Shown in pieces: positions 13,970 through 27,022 of a stretch of DNA of 64,000 nucleotides. Location: contig OX345638.1 in assembly GCA_947044365.1 (NCBI GenBank), positions 340,001 to 404,000 of the forward strand. Direction: 5' to 3'. Every line of letters begins with the position of its first letter. The stretch's first letter is position 1. Under the pieces are notes generated by a model, which was given only the letters and a program-made list of their open reading frames with translations, searched no databases and was not told where the DNA came from. A program made the position numbers and the translations under genes. The stretch is from Petrosia ficiformis (Eukaryota > Porifera > Demospongiae > Haplosclerida > Petrosiidae).

Positions 13970-14289
13970 TCTCCTCCTCCTTCTCCTCTTCTCTTCCTCC
14001 TCTTATTCCTTCTCCTCCTCCTCTTCTTACCCTTCCTCCTCCTTCTCCTCCTCCTCTTCCTCCTTTTCCTCCACCTCCTCCGCCTTCTCCTCCACCTTCT
14101 CCTCCTCCTCCTCCTCCTCTTCCTCTTCCTCTACCTCCTCTTCCTCCTCCTCCTAGGTATGTCAACAAGTAGTGTTACCATCTGAAGCATTCATACCTTT
14201 AGCTACTCCTGAAGACCCATCATCTATTATAAAGTGTGTCAATGTAACCACTATGTGCCATTAAAAATACTCTTATATCTCTCTATCTC

Positions 14290-14342
<53 letters not shown>

Positions 14343-16753
14343 TGTAGATTACTACAAATTACTATTCTGTTTCGTTATGAAGATGAACCCGGAATTGTAT
14401 GTACAAATGCACATACATATTTTAATTTCAATTGACCTTTGACCTTTTAGCTATCGTTACTTGGCCATCCAGCTCTCTTAAATCTACCAAGTAATGAATC
14501 TGTAGATTACTATTATTCAGCTGTGTCTAGTCTGGTTCCTGCTCATTTGACCACTAAACCATGGAGTCTAGCACTTACTGATAGAAAAGTGGGTGTGGTT
14601 AATAAAATAATGATATTCATTGATTATTTAATAGGGTCGTTATTGTTCAAGATGTTTGTTCAGTAGTCAATGTAGAGGATGTATTCTTACTAACGCTATG
14701 AAGGAGGTCTCATTGAAACCTGGTGACCATCTATGTGTGTCGTTTCATCGTTTGTCACATGATTTTGTACAAGAGGTCAGTATGATCATACGACAGTCGT
14801 GTGACTGAAATGACTATCAAAATCATCTCACATGATTAGCATGTGATTATGTCACTTGATTAACATGTGATCAATATAATGTGTCACATGACCAAATGAT
14901 TATCATGTGATCAATATAGGCTAGTAGAGTTGAAGTCCATTCATCACTCGATACTTACTGGTCATCAATTGCTTCTCTTCAAGATTGTCTGGAGCTGTTT
15001 GCGCAAAAGTTAGTATATATATATGTATATGTATAATATATACAAACACACATACTACACTGTACATGTATATGTGCATTATATACATGTAGAGAGATAT
15101 TGGGAAGTGATAATCCGTGGTGGTGTCCTCAATGTGAACAGAATCAGGAAGCCATTAGACATCTTACTATATCACACTTACCCAATACAGTAATAATACA
15201 TCTGAAAAGGTATGTATATTAATAATAGTACTAATAATAGTACTGATAATAGTACTAATAATAGTACTAATTATAGTACTGATAATAGTACTAATAATAG
15301 TACTGATAATAGTACTAATAATAGTACTAATAATAGTACTAATAATAGTAACAATAATAGTACTAATAATAGTACTAATAATAGTACTAATAATAGTACT
15401 AATAATAGTACTAATAATAGTACTAATAATAGTACTAATAACAGTACTAATAATAGTACTAATAATAGTACTATTATTAGTACTATTATTAGTACTATTA
15501 TTGTTACTGTTATTAGTACTATTATTAGTACCGTTATTAGTACTATTATTAGTACTATTATTAGTACTATTATTAGTACTATTATTAGCCACACCCCTTT
15601 CTTTCTCTCTAGATTTCTATTTCATGATAATGTAGCTAGTAAAGTAGATATGGGTGTGACATTTCCTTTGTCTCTAGCCTCATCATCATCATTTCCTCAT
15701 GTTATAAATGGTGAAATTTCTAATGAACTTATTTTAACAGGATGTGTGTGTCATTTTGGAAGTTAGTGGAGAAAATCATATCTATCTATCTATCCAGTGT
15801 TCATCCATCCATCCATCCATCCATCCATCCGTCTATCTGTCTATCTATCTATGTCTCTATCTATGTATCTATCCAGTGTTCATCCATCCATCCATCCATC
15901 CATCCATCTATCCATCTATCCATCCATCCATCCATCCATTCATTCATCTATCTATCTATCTATCTATCTATCATAGCTCTTAATGGAGGTCACTATACAG
16001 CTTATTCCAGACATCCAGTATCAGGAAAATGGCATTATTTCAATGATGAAACAGTTATTGAGGTTCGTAGTAATGCTTGTCTCAGAAGAGGGGAGGTACC
16101 CATGTATAATATATTATTACTATCCTATAGACTATACCATCAGATAAAGATAGTGAGAGTGTATATATACTATTTTATACTCAGCAGAGAAAAGGTGGGT
16201 GTGGTCCTGTTGCTAAGTAACATCAAATAATAGTTAATTAATCAATCATTAAATTAAATTAATAGCAATTTTAATGAGCTATCAAAATTAATTAATTAAT
16301 TACTTAATTAATTATTCATAATAGGATCACAAATTGATTTGCCAGTAGAAAGGGGTGAGGTCACTGTAAACGAAGAGGAGGAACTTCAACAGATGGAACC
16401 TTTACTACGACTAATGAAGCCTAAATTAAAGCCCCTTCCTCCTCCTCTCCCTTCCTTACCTCCATTGAAGCGTTCATCAAGTACAGGTAATAGAATTTAA
16501 TAAACCACACCCATTTTAATTAACTAATATTAAATTATTTTCAGGAAAACTGACGGATAATTTTGAATCCAATGAGTATCAACTCCAGCATCAATTAGCT
16601 GCTTCACTTGGATTAGACCTTCCAGCTATAATCTCCTCCTCTAATGTGATGATCAAACGTTCCTCCTCAAATCCTCGTTTAACAGACCAGTCTGCTAGTG
16701 GACAGTTATTACAGGAGCTTAATTCACAAAAGCTCAAATCATTTGATATTTAA
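9129..16753 (+). CDS. Ubiquitin-specific protease (USP4/15/32-like catalytic domain) with inserted RING-like finger
   Basis: Cysteine deubiquitinase. 23 exons add up to 3126 nt, 1041 aa: 9129-9145, 9270-9439, 10165-10218, 10301-10414, 11144-11448, 11598-11726, 11768-11929, 11987-12080, 12387-12438, 12588-12723, 12990-13145, 13360-13782, 14157-14233, 14348-14396, 14451-14588, 14635-14775, 14920-15008, 15093-15209, 15613-15761, 15977-16095, 16131-16194, 16325-16486, 16545-16753. Cys box [14 protein letters not shown] gives catalytic Cys98. The His box [12 protein letters not shown] gives His863, with Asn880/Asp881 after it. An acidic low-complexity insert follows the Cys box. CCRCGH and WWCPQCEQ supply the zinc-ribbon cysteines, and [10 protein letters not shown] ends the domain. 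Residues 560-606 form a CAIC...CGALLCATC...CPVC RING-like finger whose usual His ligand is Ala580. Proline-rich segments lie near residues 48-60 and in the C-terminal tail. There is no DUSP domain. The CRGC segment resembles USP32/USP6. Confidence 0.92.
10604..11119. mobile_element. Non-autonomous hAT-like DNA transposon in USP intron 4
   Basis: Terminal inverted repeats TAGTGCTGCC (10604) and GGCACCACTA (ending 11119) pair with one mismatch. Subterminal ACGATATATCG/CGATATAAA repeats occur at both ends. The flanks GTACATAC (10596-10603) and GTACATGT (11120-11127) look like a slightly diverged 8-bp target duplication, as hAT elements make. There is no transposase reading frame. Classification rests on TIR style and TSD length only. 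Confidence 0.7.
12088..12356. repeat. (ATCC/ATTC)n array in a USP intron
   Basis: Imperfect CCAT tetranucleotides fill the intron between exons 11987-12080 and 12387-12438. The translated HPSIHPSI frames are artefacts. Confidence 0.95.
12768..12966. repeat. (TTATTG)n array in a USP intron
   Basis: Hexanucleotide TTATTG/TTATTA array flanked on each side by GGGTGTGGTT, in the intron 12724-12989. Confidence 0.9.
13795..14155 (+). repeat. Pure polypyrimidine (TCC/TTC)n intron
   Basis: Most of the intron 13783-14156 is an uninterrupted C/T tract of over 300 nt ending directly at the acceptor CCTAG. It splits the RING-like finger between the sixth and eighth metal ligands. Such mirror-rich homopyrimidine tracts can adopt triplex DNA. 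Confidence 0.9.
15218..15592. repeat. Long inverted repeat of ACTAATAATAGT units in a USP intron
   Basis: From about 15222 to 15470 the 12-mer ACTAATAATAGT is tandemly repeated. From about 15470 to 15590 the array switches to its exact reverse complement ACTATTATTAGT. The intron RNA can therefore fold into a hairpin with arms of about 120 nt. The same 12-mer forms the array at 21440-21775. Confidence 0.9.
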
Positions 16754-17465
16754 TGATCATTTTAGTCATTTTTTTTAATACACGCATTTTTGTGAGCTCA
16801 CCACACGCACACACACACACACACACACACATGTATGGTGTAATGTATTGTAGATTTTTATTTGTGTATAATTAATTATTTATTTATGATTATAATGATA
16901 TTTTAGAAAAGAAAATTAGACATTCTTTATTTCTTGTTATCAAGAAGTAATTATTACAGCGAAGGAGGAAGGGAGGGAGTAAGTAGCACTGGTCAGGTAG
17001 ACTGTTACTGTTCTGGAAATATCGAGTGATGTCGCTTTGCAGTAATGTGGAAATATAAAGTGCCATACATCTCATATTCATGATTTGTGTTCTGGTCAGT
17101 GAAGTACCTTAGCAATATTTGAAAGCGTCAACCATTCCCTAATTATATGTACCTCACTTGATAGCAAAAAGACTCTCAGACTGACTTTCTACACATGAAA
17201 ATTTCTATGTTCAGTACTATTAATTACAAATTGAAAGCGAATAGATGCACCATAGCGGTTCATCTCACAGTACTAAAGAAATTGTAAACTGAGGTAAATT
17301 CAGTTGTAAAATCTATCAACAATGACAAAAAAAATATTTAATTATCATTTGAAAATAAAGAGAACAAAAGAATATTTATTAAATACCAAAACCAGTCTCT
17401 CCTAGCCTCAATAGAAAATTAAAAACTAATTAAAAAAATACGTAACTCAATCAATAAGTAGTTAA
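16754..17465. other. Intergenic region between convergent USP and EBP
   Basis: 712 bp between the two stop codons. It has an (AC)n tract at about 16803-16830, AT-rich sequence, and candidate AATAAA-like signals in both directions (AAAATAAAG near 17350). No further coding exon is apparent. It holds the 3' UTRs of both genes. Confidence 0.6.
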
Positions 17466-17879
17466 CTATTGCTTCTTTTTTTTATTTTTATTTTGTTTAT
17501 TATTATTATTTGAAGAGGAAGGTGGTATCTTTGAGAATGCCTTATTCATTTCATAAAATGATTGTATCATTAGCAAACCAGGTATAACAACCCATATGCC
17601 ATTAAAGAACACAAGATATACCCATAAATGGAGTGGATTCGTAGTGTTGAGATTTGGGCTTCCTGTTATCCATTCTGGAGCAAAGGTCATCCACCCTATT
17701 ATGAATATCATTATGATATGTCTTTGGTGTTGTCATGACAACTTACCTCCGTATAGTTCACAAACACATAATGTAACTTGTACAAAGTGTCTGTAATAAT
17801 TGAAATATGTATGTACATATGTACATGTATGTAGGTATGTATGTATGTATGTACGTATATATGTATGTATGTATGTACG

Positions 17880-17913
<34 letters not shown>

Positions 17914-18791
17914 TGCAAGAATGTATGTATATATATATATGTATGTATATATATATGTATGTATATGTATGTATTTATGTTTGTATGCATGTATATATAT
18001 ATATGTATGTATGTATGTATGTTGTACATATGTATGTATGTGTATATATATATGTATGGTACCTGTATGGTTTATTAAACATAATAGCGTATATTAAAAT
18101 AATACACAGTATACCATCAAATACAACTGTTAGTATCTCCATGGATACGATAGTTGGATCTGACACGCCCCATCGAAGATCAGCTAACGAGTACTCTTTC
18201 CCTATAAGTGCAACGAAAGAGAAACATGAATCGAGAGAGTGTATGATACTAAAAATAATGGCCAATAGTGACTAATATCAATTACTGATCCGATTATCGG
18301 TACATTACTAGTACATACTGTTGTCCAGTGTGTATATATGTAGACAAGTATTCTATATTACCAAAACTATAACGAGGAACTGTTAATTGAATACTTACAA
18401 AGTTCCGCTAATATTCCTTCTGATTTCAGTACTGTACTAGTGAGTGAATAATACACAAATGAACCTTCCTACAGTAATATATATATAAATACCACACCCA
18501 TTTTAAATAAACCACACTCACTAGTGTAAAATGAATGATGGCATCATAGAATAGCCATAATACTATAAGTAGCTCAGAGAATGGAATCTTCTTCAACCAT
18601 CCCGCCAAAAAAGTCAACAAAATGGCTGCTGTAAAGTGAAGAGAAGAAATACCCAGTGATATGATTGCTCTCTGTGTTAGAATAGCATCCATATCTTGAA
18701 AGAAAGTGGGTGTGGCTGACTCAATTCCATTCTCATACCAGTTTGGGTTCCAGGATTTCAAACAATTCTTTCTGAAAGAACCACCTTCCAT
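17466..18791 (-). CDS. EBP: EBP: 3-beta-hydroxysteroid delta8-delta7 isomerase
   Basis: Sterol isomerase of the endoplasmic reticulum that shifts the ring double bond from delta8 to delta7 in late sterol synthesis. Five exons: 18791-18522, 18468-18399, 18201-18063, 17790-17747, 17695-17466; 753 nt, 250 aa (vertebrate EBP is about 230). Several hydrophobic segments fit a multi-pass EXPERA-type protein. The known active-site positions are all present: His87 and Glu91 in IHFTL|EGS (split by intron 1), Glu135 and Thr138 in SMEILT, Asn206 in VFFNGIWVVIPG. The C-terminus is lysine/asparagine-rich (NNNNKQNKNKKKKQ), suitable for ER retention. An intron at 17796-18062 is mostly TATG repeat. Starts 18 bp from divergent RAB6. 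Confidence 0.93.
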
Positions 18792-18809
18792 ATTGTATTC
18801 AATCTAGTT
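18792..18809. promoter_or_regulatory. 18-bp spacer between divergent EBP and RAB6 start codons
   Basis: The EBP ATG (18789-18791, minus) and RAB6 ATG (18810-18812, plus) leave 18 bp between them, too little for a conventional promoter. Either the transcripts overlap head to head with promoters lying in each other's gene, or leaders are nearly absent, or the true starts are upstream and spliced. Both start codons are supported by direct continuation into conserved protein. Confidence 0.6.
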
Positions 18810-21234
<2,425 letters not shown>

Positions 21235-21894
21235 AGATATATATTTGTACCTATGTACATACTTCGCTAAACACCAATTTTCTTTTTGACTAATCATAAG
21301 CTTTAAATCAACGCAAGTAATTAATTAATATTGTATCATGAATATTAATTAATTTATTATTGATACCTTGTAATGAAAAAATAATGTTCTCCACAATTTA
21401 ATAATATAATAAAATTTTATAAGGGCAATCAAATATACAGATTATTGTTACTATTAATAGTACTATTATTAGTACTATTATTGTTACTATTATTAGTACT
21501 ATTATTAGTACTATTATTGTTACTATTATTAGTACTATTATTAGTACTATTATTAGTACTATTATTAGTACTATTATTAGTACTATTATTAGTACTATTA
21601 TTAGTACTATTATTGTTACTATTATTAGTACTATTATTAGTACTGTTATTAGTACTATTATTAGTACTATTATTAGTACTATTATTAGTACTATTATTAG
21701 TACTATTATTAATACTATTATTAGTACTATTATTAGTACTATTATTAGTACTATTATTAGTACTGTTATTATTATTAATTCTAATGATTCATGGAATTGT
21801 TTGGTGATAAAGTTTTAATTATAAAGAACATCCAATATACATACATACATAAATAGACACACAGTTTACATAGATAGATAGACACATATATTAT
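21235..21894. other. Intergenic region between convergent RAB6 and UBE2G2, with (ACTATTATTAGT)n
   Basis: 660 bp between stop codons. Positions about 21440-21775 are a 12-bp array ACTATTATTAGT with few variants, whose LLVLLLVLL translation is an artefact. AATAAT/AATAAAA signals near 21381-21415 suit RAB6 3' end formation. No exon is seen. Confidence 0.8.
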
Positions 21895-23504
21895 TCATAT
21901 TCCTAATGATTTCCTAACTAATCTTTCAGCTATCTCACTAAATTGTTTTCTATTATCTCTCCACATTTTCTATTTAAAATGAATGAAAATTAATGCATTA
22001 AAAATATCATTACCATAAGTCCATTGACTTCTCAATTCAACCATTAGACTGATGGTTGAATGGACCAATGGTTAATAGTAGTATGGATTATATTAATTAT
22101 ACTCACTGATGCATCTACATTTGCTCCACTTTCGTCATTTGGCTCTGAGGAGGGGGAGGGTGAGGGGAGGGGAGAAAAGGGAGGAAGGGGAGAGATGAAA
22201 TTAAGGACCAATTGATTGAAATTTAAAACAATATTGAGATTAGAGAGGATCCTACAGTATCCCCTCCTTCCTCCATACAACACTACACATATGTACATAC
22301 ATACGCACATACATACATACATACGTATGTACGTACATACATACATACATACATACATACATACGTACATACATATACACATACGTACGTACATACACAC
22401 ATACATGTACATACACAATACACACACATTCACAGTTACACACCTGCTAACATACTAACAACAGACAAGAGTATCTTTTCAATGGATTGTACCGGACTCC
22501 ATCTTTCAGCAGCTGTTTCATAACCCAAGGGATCATCTCCAGGAGTATGAAGAATAGAGATACAAACACGACCATCTGGATATACTACGACAAAGATAAG
22601 TAAAGATTAACAATGACCTCAAAATTAGTGATGACTTTACTATTACTATAATACTATTATAAGTGTATAGTTTAATGTCATAAGGTTAATACATGATTAT
22701 ACTGAAACTCAATAACTTATATGTACTATAGTATATAGTTTAATGTCATAAGGTTAATACATGATTATACATGTACTTAACTCAATAACTAATATGTACT
22801 ATAGTGTATAGCTTAATGTCATAAGGTTAATACATGATATTATCAATAATGAAGCAGTGGATTGATATTTGATATACACAAAAAAGAACAGGAAGGATAA
22901 ATGGTGCAGATTGTTGGTTATTCAAACTAAAGTTATGAACATTTTTATGAGGACACGTAAAACATGAATGATCCAGATCTTACCATTTGGATGAAACATG
23001 TCAGAAATAAATTTCATTTTAGGTGGACTAAGAGGATAGTCTTGAGGAAAAACCAACTCCGCAACAAAAACTCCATCTTCAAATGGACTGTCCTCAGGTC
23101 CTCTATTGGATTTAAAGTCACATGTGTATCATGTGACATGCCTTTTGTATCATGTGCTTGATCATTTGACTCACGTGATTAGAGCTTCCCACTCAAAGAA
23201 ATTGTCGTCACTTTTTGGACCTGCTACGATACCTTCTGGAGGATTAACTGTCAGCTCTGTGGCATTTTAAAATAGAAGAAATACTCTAAAAATATATGTG
23301 TATGTATGTATGTATGTGTGTGTATTTATGTATGTTATGTACAGTGTATGTATGTATGTGTGTGTGTGTATGTATGTATGTATGTATGTATGTATGTATT
23401 TATGTTATGTATGTATGTATGTATGTGTGTGTATGGATGTATGTATTTATGTATGTTATGTATGTATGTATGTATGTATGTATGTATGTATGTGTGTGTG
23501 TATG

Positions 23505-23535
<31 letters not shown>

Positions 23536-23655
23536 TGTATGTGTGTATGTATGTAGGTATGTATGTATGTATGTATGTATGTATGTATGTATGTATGTAC
23601 GTGTGTATTTACCTCTGTATTCCTGCATTAATCTTTTCAAAGCACTTCCAGCCAT
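21895..23655 (-). CDS. UBE2G2: UBE2G2 ubiquitin-conjugating enzyme
   Basis: E2 enzyme of ER-associated degradation, acting with gp78-type RING E3 ligases to build K48 chains. Six exons: 23655-23613, 23256-23175, 23102-22984, 22584-22444, 22144-22107, 21969-21895; 498 nt, exactly 165 aa, the same length as vertebrate UBE2G2. The start gives [14 protein letters not shown]. The HPN motif is in DMFHPN, the active Cys in [15 protein letters not shown], followed by the acidic loop peculiar to the G/R class and by [13 protein letters not shown]. The C-terminus is RKSLGI. An intron of TATG repeats (23296-23600) follows exon 1. The start is 93 bp from divergent NSE4. Confidence 0.97.
22664..22945. repeat. 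Dispersed repeat, copy A, with internal 60-70 bp duplications
   Basis: Three internal copies of GTTTAATGTCATAAGGTTAA plus flanks precede a unique tail containing AAAAAAGAACAGGAAGGATA. The same arrangement, with two internal copies and the same tail in the same orientation, recurs at 62870-63115. Confidence 0.85.
23296..23605. repeat. (TATG)n array in UBE2G2 intron 1
   Basis: Near-pure TATG/TGTG tetranucleotide array. All reading frames through it are repetitive artefacts. Confidence 0.95.
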
Positions 23656-23748
23656 ATTGTTTAGTTCCACTCTTTTACCATACCCACACCACACCCATTA
23701 ATTAACCACGTGGACATACATGTAAAAGTTCAAAATACCTACAATATT
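23656..23748. promoter_or_regulatory. Shared bidirectional promoter UBE2G2 / NSE4
   Basis: 93 bp between divergent start codons. It contains the palindromic E-box core CCACGTGG (23707-23714) and the word CCACACCCATTAATTAA common in this genome. Promoter function is inferred from position. Confidence 0.55.
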
Positions 23749-24556
23749 ATGGCTACTGCAGGAGGAGGCACATCACATGATGAAAGTCAAGGATCACATG
23801 ATGACAAATGGGATCCAAATGTGAGGAGACGTCTTCGTCAAAAACTTCGAGAAGAACTGAACGATACTCATCGTAAGTTTCATGACATCATATGATGTCG
23901 TTTTGGATTTATAGTGCATTGTATGATGTCATATTAGATAATTGTGATGAGATCATATGATGTCATGTTGAATTTATAGTGCATTGTATGATGTCTTATT
24001 AGGTAATCGTGATGACATCACAATACCAGAAGAACTTTTGAAGAGGTTAAAAAAAGGAGATAGCTTATATGAACAAGGTTTAGTTAATTAATTAATTTTA
24101 ATTAATTAATTTTAATTAATTTAATAAATTCCATCTGAGATACATTCATCAATTTCACTCGTCTATAACACTATATCACTCGTACATACGTACATCCATC
24201 ATCTATCCATCCATTTAGTTTACTCATCCCTCTATCCATCCATCTATTTTACTCAGCTATCTATCTGTCCATCTATTTATGAATCTGTCCCTCCATTTTT
24301 ATTGATCTATCTATCTATCTAATGTCTTACCTATTTCTATCTATAGTGGTTTCTACTCGTGAAGCAGTTCTAGACTCAGAGAATTTCAAAACCTTGTCGG
24401 AGATAGCGTGTCACCAATCAGAAAATGCTAGAGGGGAACTTATTAAATTTGATCCCATTCTTTTCAGAGAGAAACTAGTAATAATAATAATAATAGTAAT
24501 AATAATGTATATGGGGTTCTCGTATGAAGTGGAGGAGTATCGGTGTGGAAGATGGA

Positions 24557-24592
<36 letters not shown>

Positions 24593-26047
24593 TCATGATT
24601 CCTAATGAAGAGTTATCCTCTATTCTCTCCTCAGATCACATATATGGGTGGTCGTTCTACAGACACTTTGTCACTACAGAACTTAGACTGGCATGTATTA
24701 GGAGAAAGAGCATTGAAGGCATTTAAATCTACTCCTTGTGTCAATTTTAAGTAAGTAATTATTAGATTACAATAATTAGAATTCTACTTGTTACTATTAT
24801 TAGAATACATTGTTACTATTATTAGAATACATTGTTACTATTATTAGAATACATTGTTACTATTATTAGAATACATGGTTACTATTATTAGAATACATTG
24901 TTACTATTATTAGAATACATTGTTACTATTATTAGAATACATGGTTACTATTATTAGAATACATTGTTACTATTATTAGAATACATGGTTACTATTATTA
25001 GAATACATTGTTACTATTATTAGAATACATTTTTACTATTATTAGAATACATGTTACTATTATTAGAATACATTTTTACTATTATTAGAATACATTGTTA
25101 CAGAATACATTTTTACTATTATTAGAATACATTATTAGAATACATTGTTACTATTATTAGATTACATTGTTACTATTATTAGAATACATGGTTACTATTA
25201 TCAGAATAAAGTTATTATTATTAGAGTGTGTTGTCATAGTTACTATTATTAATTATGATGTTATTACACATTCATTAGCTATGGTGCATTAGAGACTGTT
25301 CCTTTAAAACAAACAGTGAGACTTGCAGGGACTCGAAAAAAAACAATTGCCTCTTCGATTCAAAAACCCAAAGAACTGGAAGGTTTTCAAGAGGAAGAAG
25401 AGAGTACTACGAAAGATGTTTCATACTTGCTCAGTAAACTAAAGAAAGTTTGTAGAGAGAAAGGAGGAATGAATTATTATCAATTTCTCATCGATCCAGG
25501 TAGTTTCTCTCATACTATTGAAAATATCTTTCATTTTTCATTTCTTGTGAAGGTAAGGCACATGTATGTATGTACATGTACATATATACATACTACAGTA
25601 CTATCTCACATACATGTATATTATATGCATACATTGTACAGTGATACATATATATATATATAATTATATATAACTACTTATGTACATACTACCATATATA
25701 TAGGAGGGAAGAGCTGGAGTAAAAGTAGGAGATGATGGATATCCATTTGTATTTCTACGTAAGGATACATACATGTATACATGTGTATATACATGTAGAC
25801 ATATAATTATGTATTATACATGTACATATATAATATTATAATACATACATACATACATACATATGTACATACATACATACATACATACAAACGTACATGC
25901 ATGCATACATATATATGTACATATGTACACATATACATACATACACATACTTACATACACATACATACATACATACATACATACATACATACACATACAT
26001 ACATACGTATATACATACATACATACATACATACATACATACATACA

Positions 26048-26081
<34 letters not shown>

Positions 26082-26195
26082 CATACATACATACATACAC
26101 ATACATACATACGTATATACATACATACATACATACATATATACATACATACATACACATACATACATACGTATATACATACATACATACATACA

Positions 26196-26229
<34 letters not shown>

Positions 26230-26412
26230 CATACATACATACATACACATACATACATACGTATATACATACATACATACATACATACATACATACATAC
26301 ATACATACATACATACATACATACACATACATACATACGTATATACATACATACATACATACATACATACATACATACATACATACATACATACACATAC
26401 ATACATACGTAT

Positions 26413-26443
<31 letters not shown>

Positions 26444-26907
26444 CATATACTCGTTTGTTAATTATGTATGTATATATAATTATTAATAGCTGAAAATGTT
26501 GATAAAGCTGGTCAGTCACAGAAATCGTCTAAGAGTCAAGTAATTGTTTCTCTAGATATGAATCGCTGGCAGGTATGTCTGTCTGTCTGTCTGTTCAACC
26601 ATCTATCTATCTATGTATTTATTCATCTATCTATCTATCTATTAATCCATCTTTCTTTGTATGTATGTACCCATCTATCTATGTATGTACCCATCAATCT
26701 ATCTATGTATGTACCCATTAATCTATCTATGATGTACCCATCTATCTATCTATGTACCCATCTATCTATCTATGTACCCATCTATCTATCTATCTATTTA
26801 TATAGTATATACTATCTACCTGTCATTATTCCCATACCCAGGACCTAATAGAGAAATTACAAATAACCGAAGCTTTCATTCCACAGAGAGACACTTCTTC
26901 TAAATGA
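23749..26907 (+). CDS. NSMCE4A: NSE4 kleisin subunit of the SMC5-SMC6 complex
   Basis: Kleisin that bridges the SMC5 and SMC6 heads in the DNA repair/replication complex of the nucleus. Eight exons: 23749-23872, 24003-24077, 24347-24477, 24635-24750, 25279-25552, 25704-25758, 26490-26572, 26842-26907; 924 nt, 307 aa. Family signatures are TREAVLDSENFKTLSE in the N-terminal helix region, LDWHVLGERAL in the middle, and the C-terminal block FLIDPGSFSHTIENIFHFSF then VGDDGYPFVFL. MNRWQDLIEKL near the end fits the winged-helix tip. Length is near that of human NSMCE4A (385) minus its extended N-terminus. Introns carry a 22-bp minisatellite and a long TACA array. Confidence 0.94.
24770..25230. repeat. 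22-bp minisatellite TTACTATTATTAGAATACAT in NSE4 intron 4
   Basis: About twenty copies of TTACTATTATTAGAATACAT(T/G)G, including a few truncated units. The array at 29075-29320 has a related unit (GTTACTATTAATAGAATGTA). Confidence 0.92.
25840..26450. repeat. (CATA)n array with higher-order CACATACATACATACGTATA units
   Basis: A 600-bp tetranucleotide array in NSE4 intron 6. Every 60-130 bp it holds the variant CACATACATACATACGTATA, so a higher-order repeat has formed. The many 150-230 codon frames here are spurious. Confidence 0.95.
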
Positions 26908-27022
26908 TCACATAATCATGAATCCGTAATACCCAGACTATCATCTAACATATACTATATAAATTGTGATTTCATATCAACTGATAATCAATGTTGTGTT
27001 TATATTATATTACATAAGAAGT
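26908..27022. other. 115-bp convergent spacer NSE4 / RCE1
   Basis: Both 3' UTRs share this AT-rich space. I see no clean AATAAA on the plus strand. Confidence 0.5.

Noticed and set aside
14278..14341. (CTGT)n tract as a coding repeat
   Set aside because: It lies between donor 14234 and acceptor 14347 and is intronic.
15271..15594. LLVLLLVLL and ISTIISTI frames here and at 21445-21807
   Set aside because: Products of the 12-bp ACTAATAATAGT array, open in several frames; intronic or intergenic.
25814..26519. Long open frames (200+ codons) encoding periodic YIHT/MYVC peptides, also at 4008-4451, 59187-60245, 44040-44969, 6207-6729
   Set aside because: They come from tetranucleotide or minisatellite arrays with a period that leaves several frames open on both strands; they lie in introns of phase-consistent gene models.
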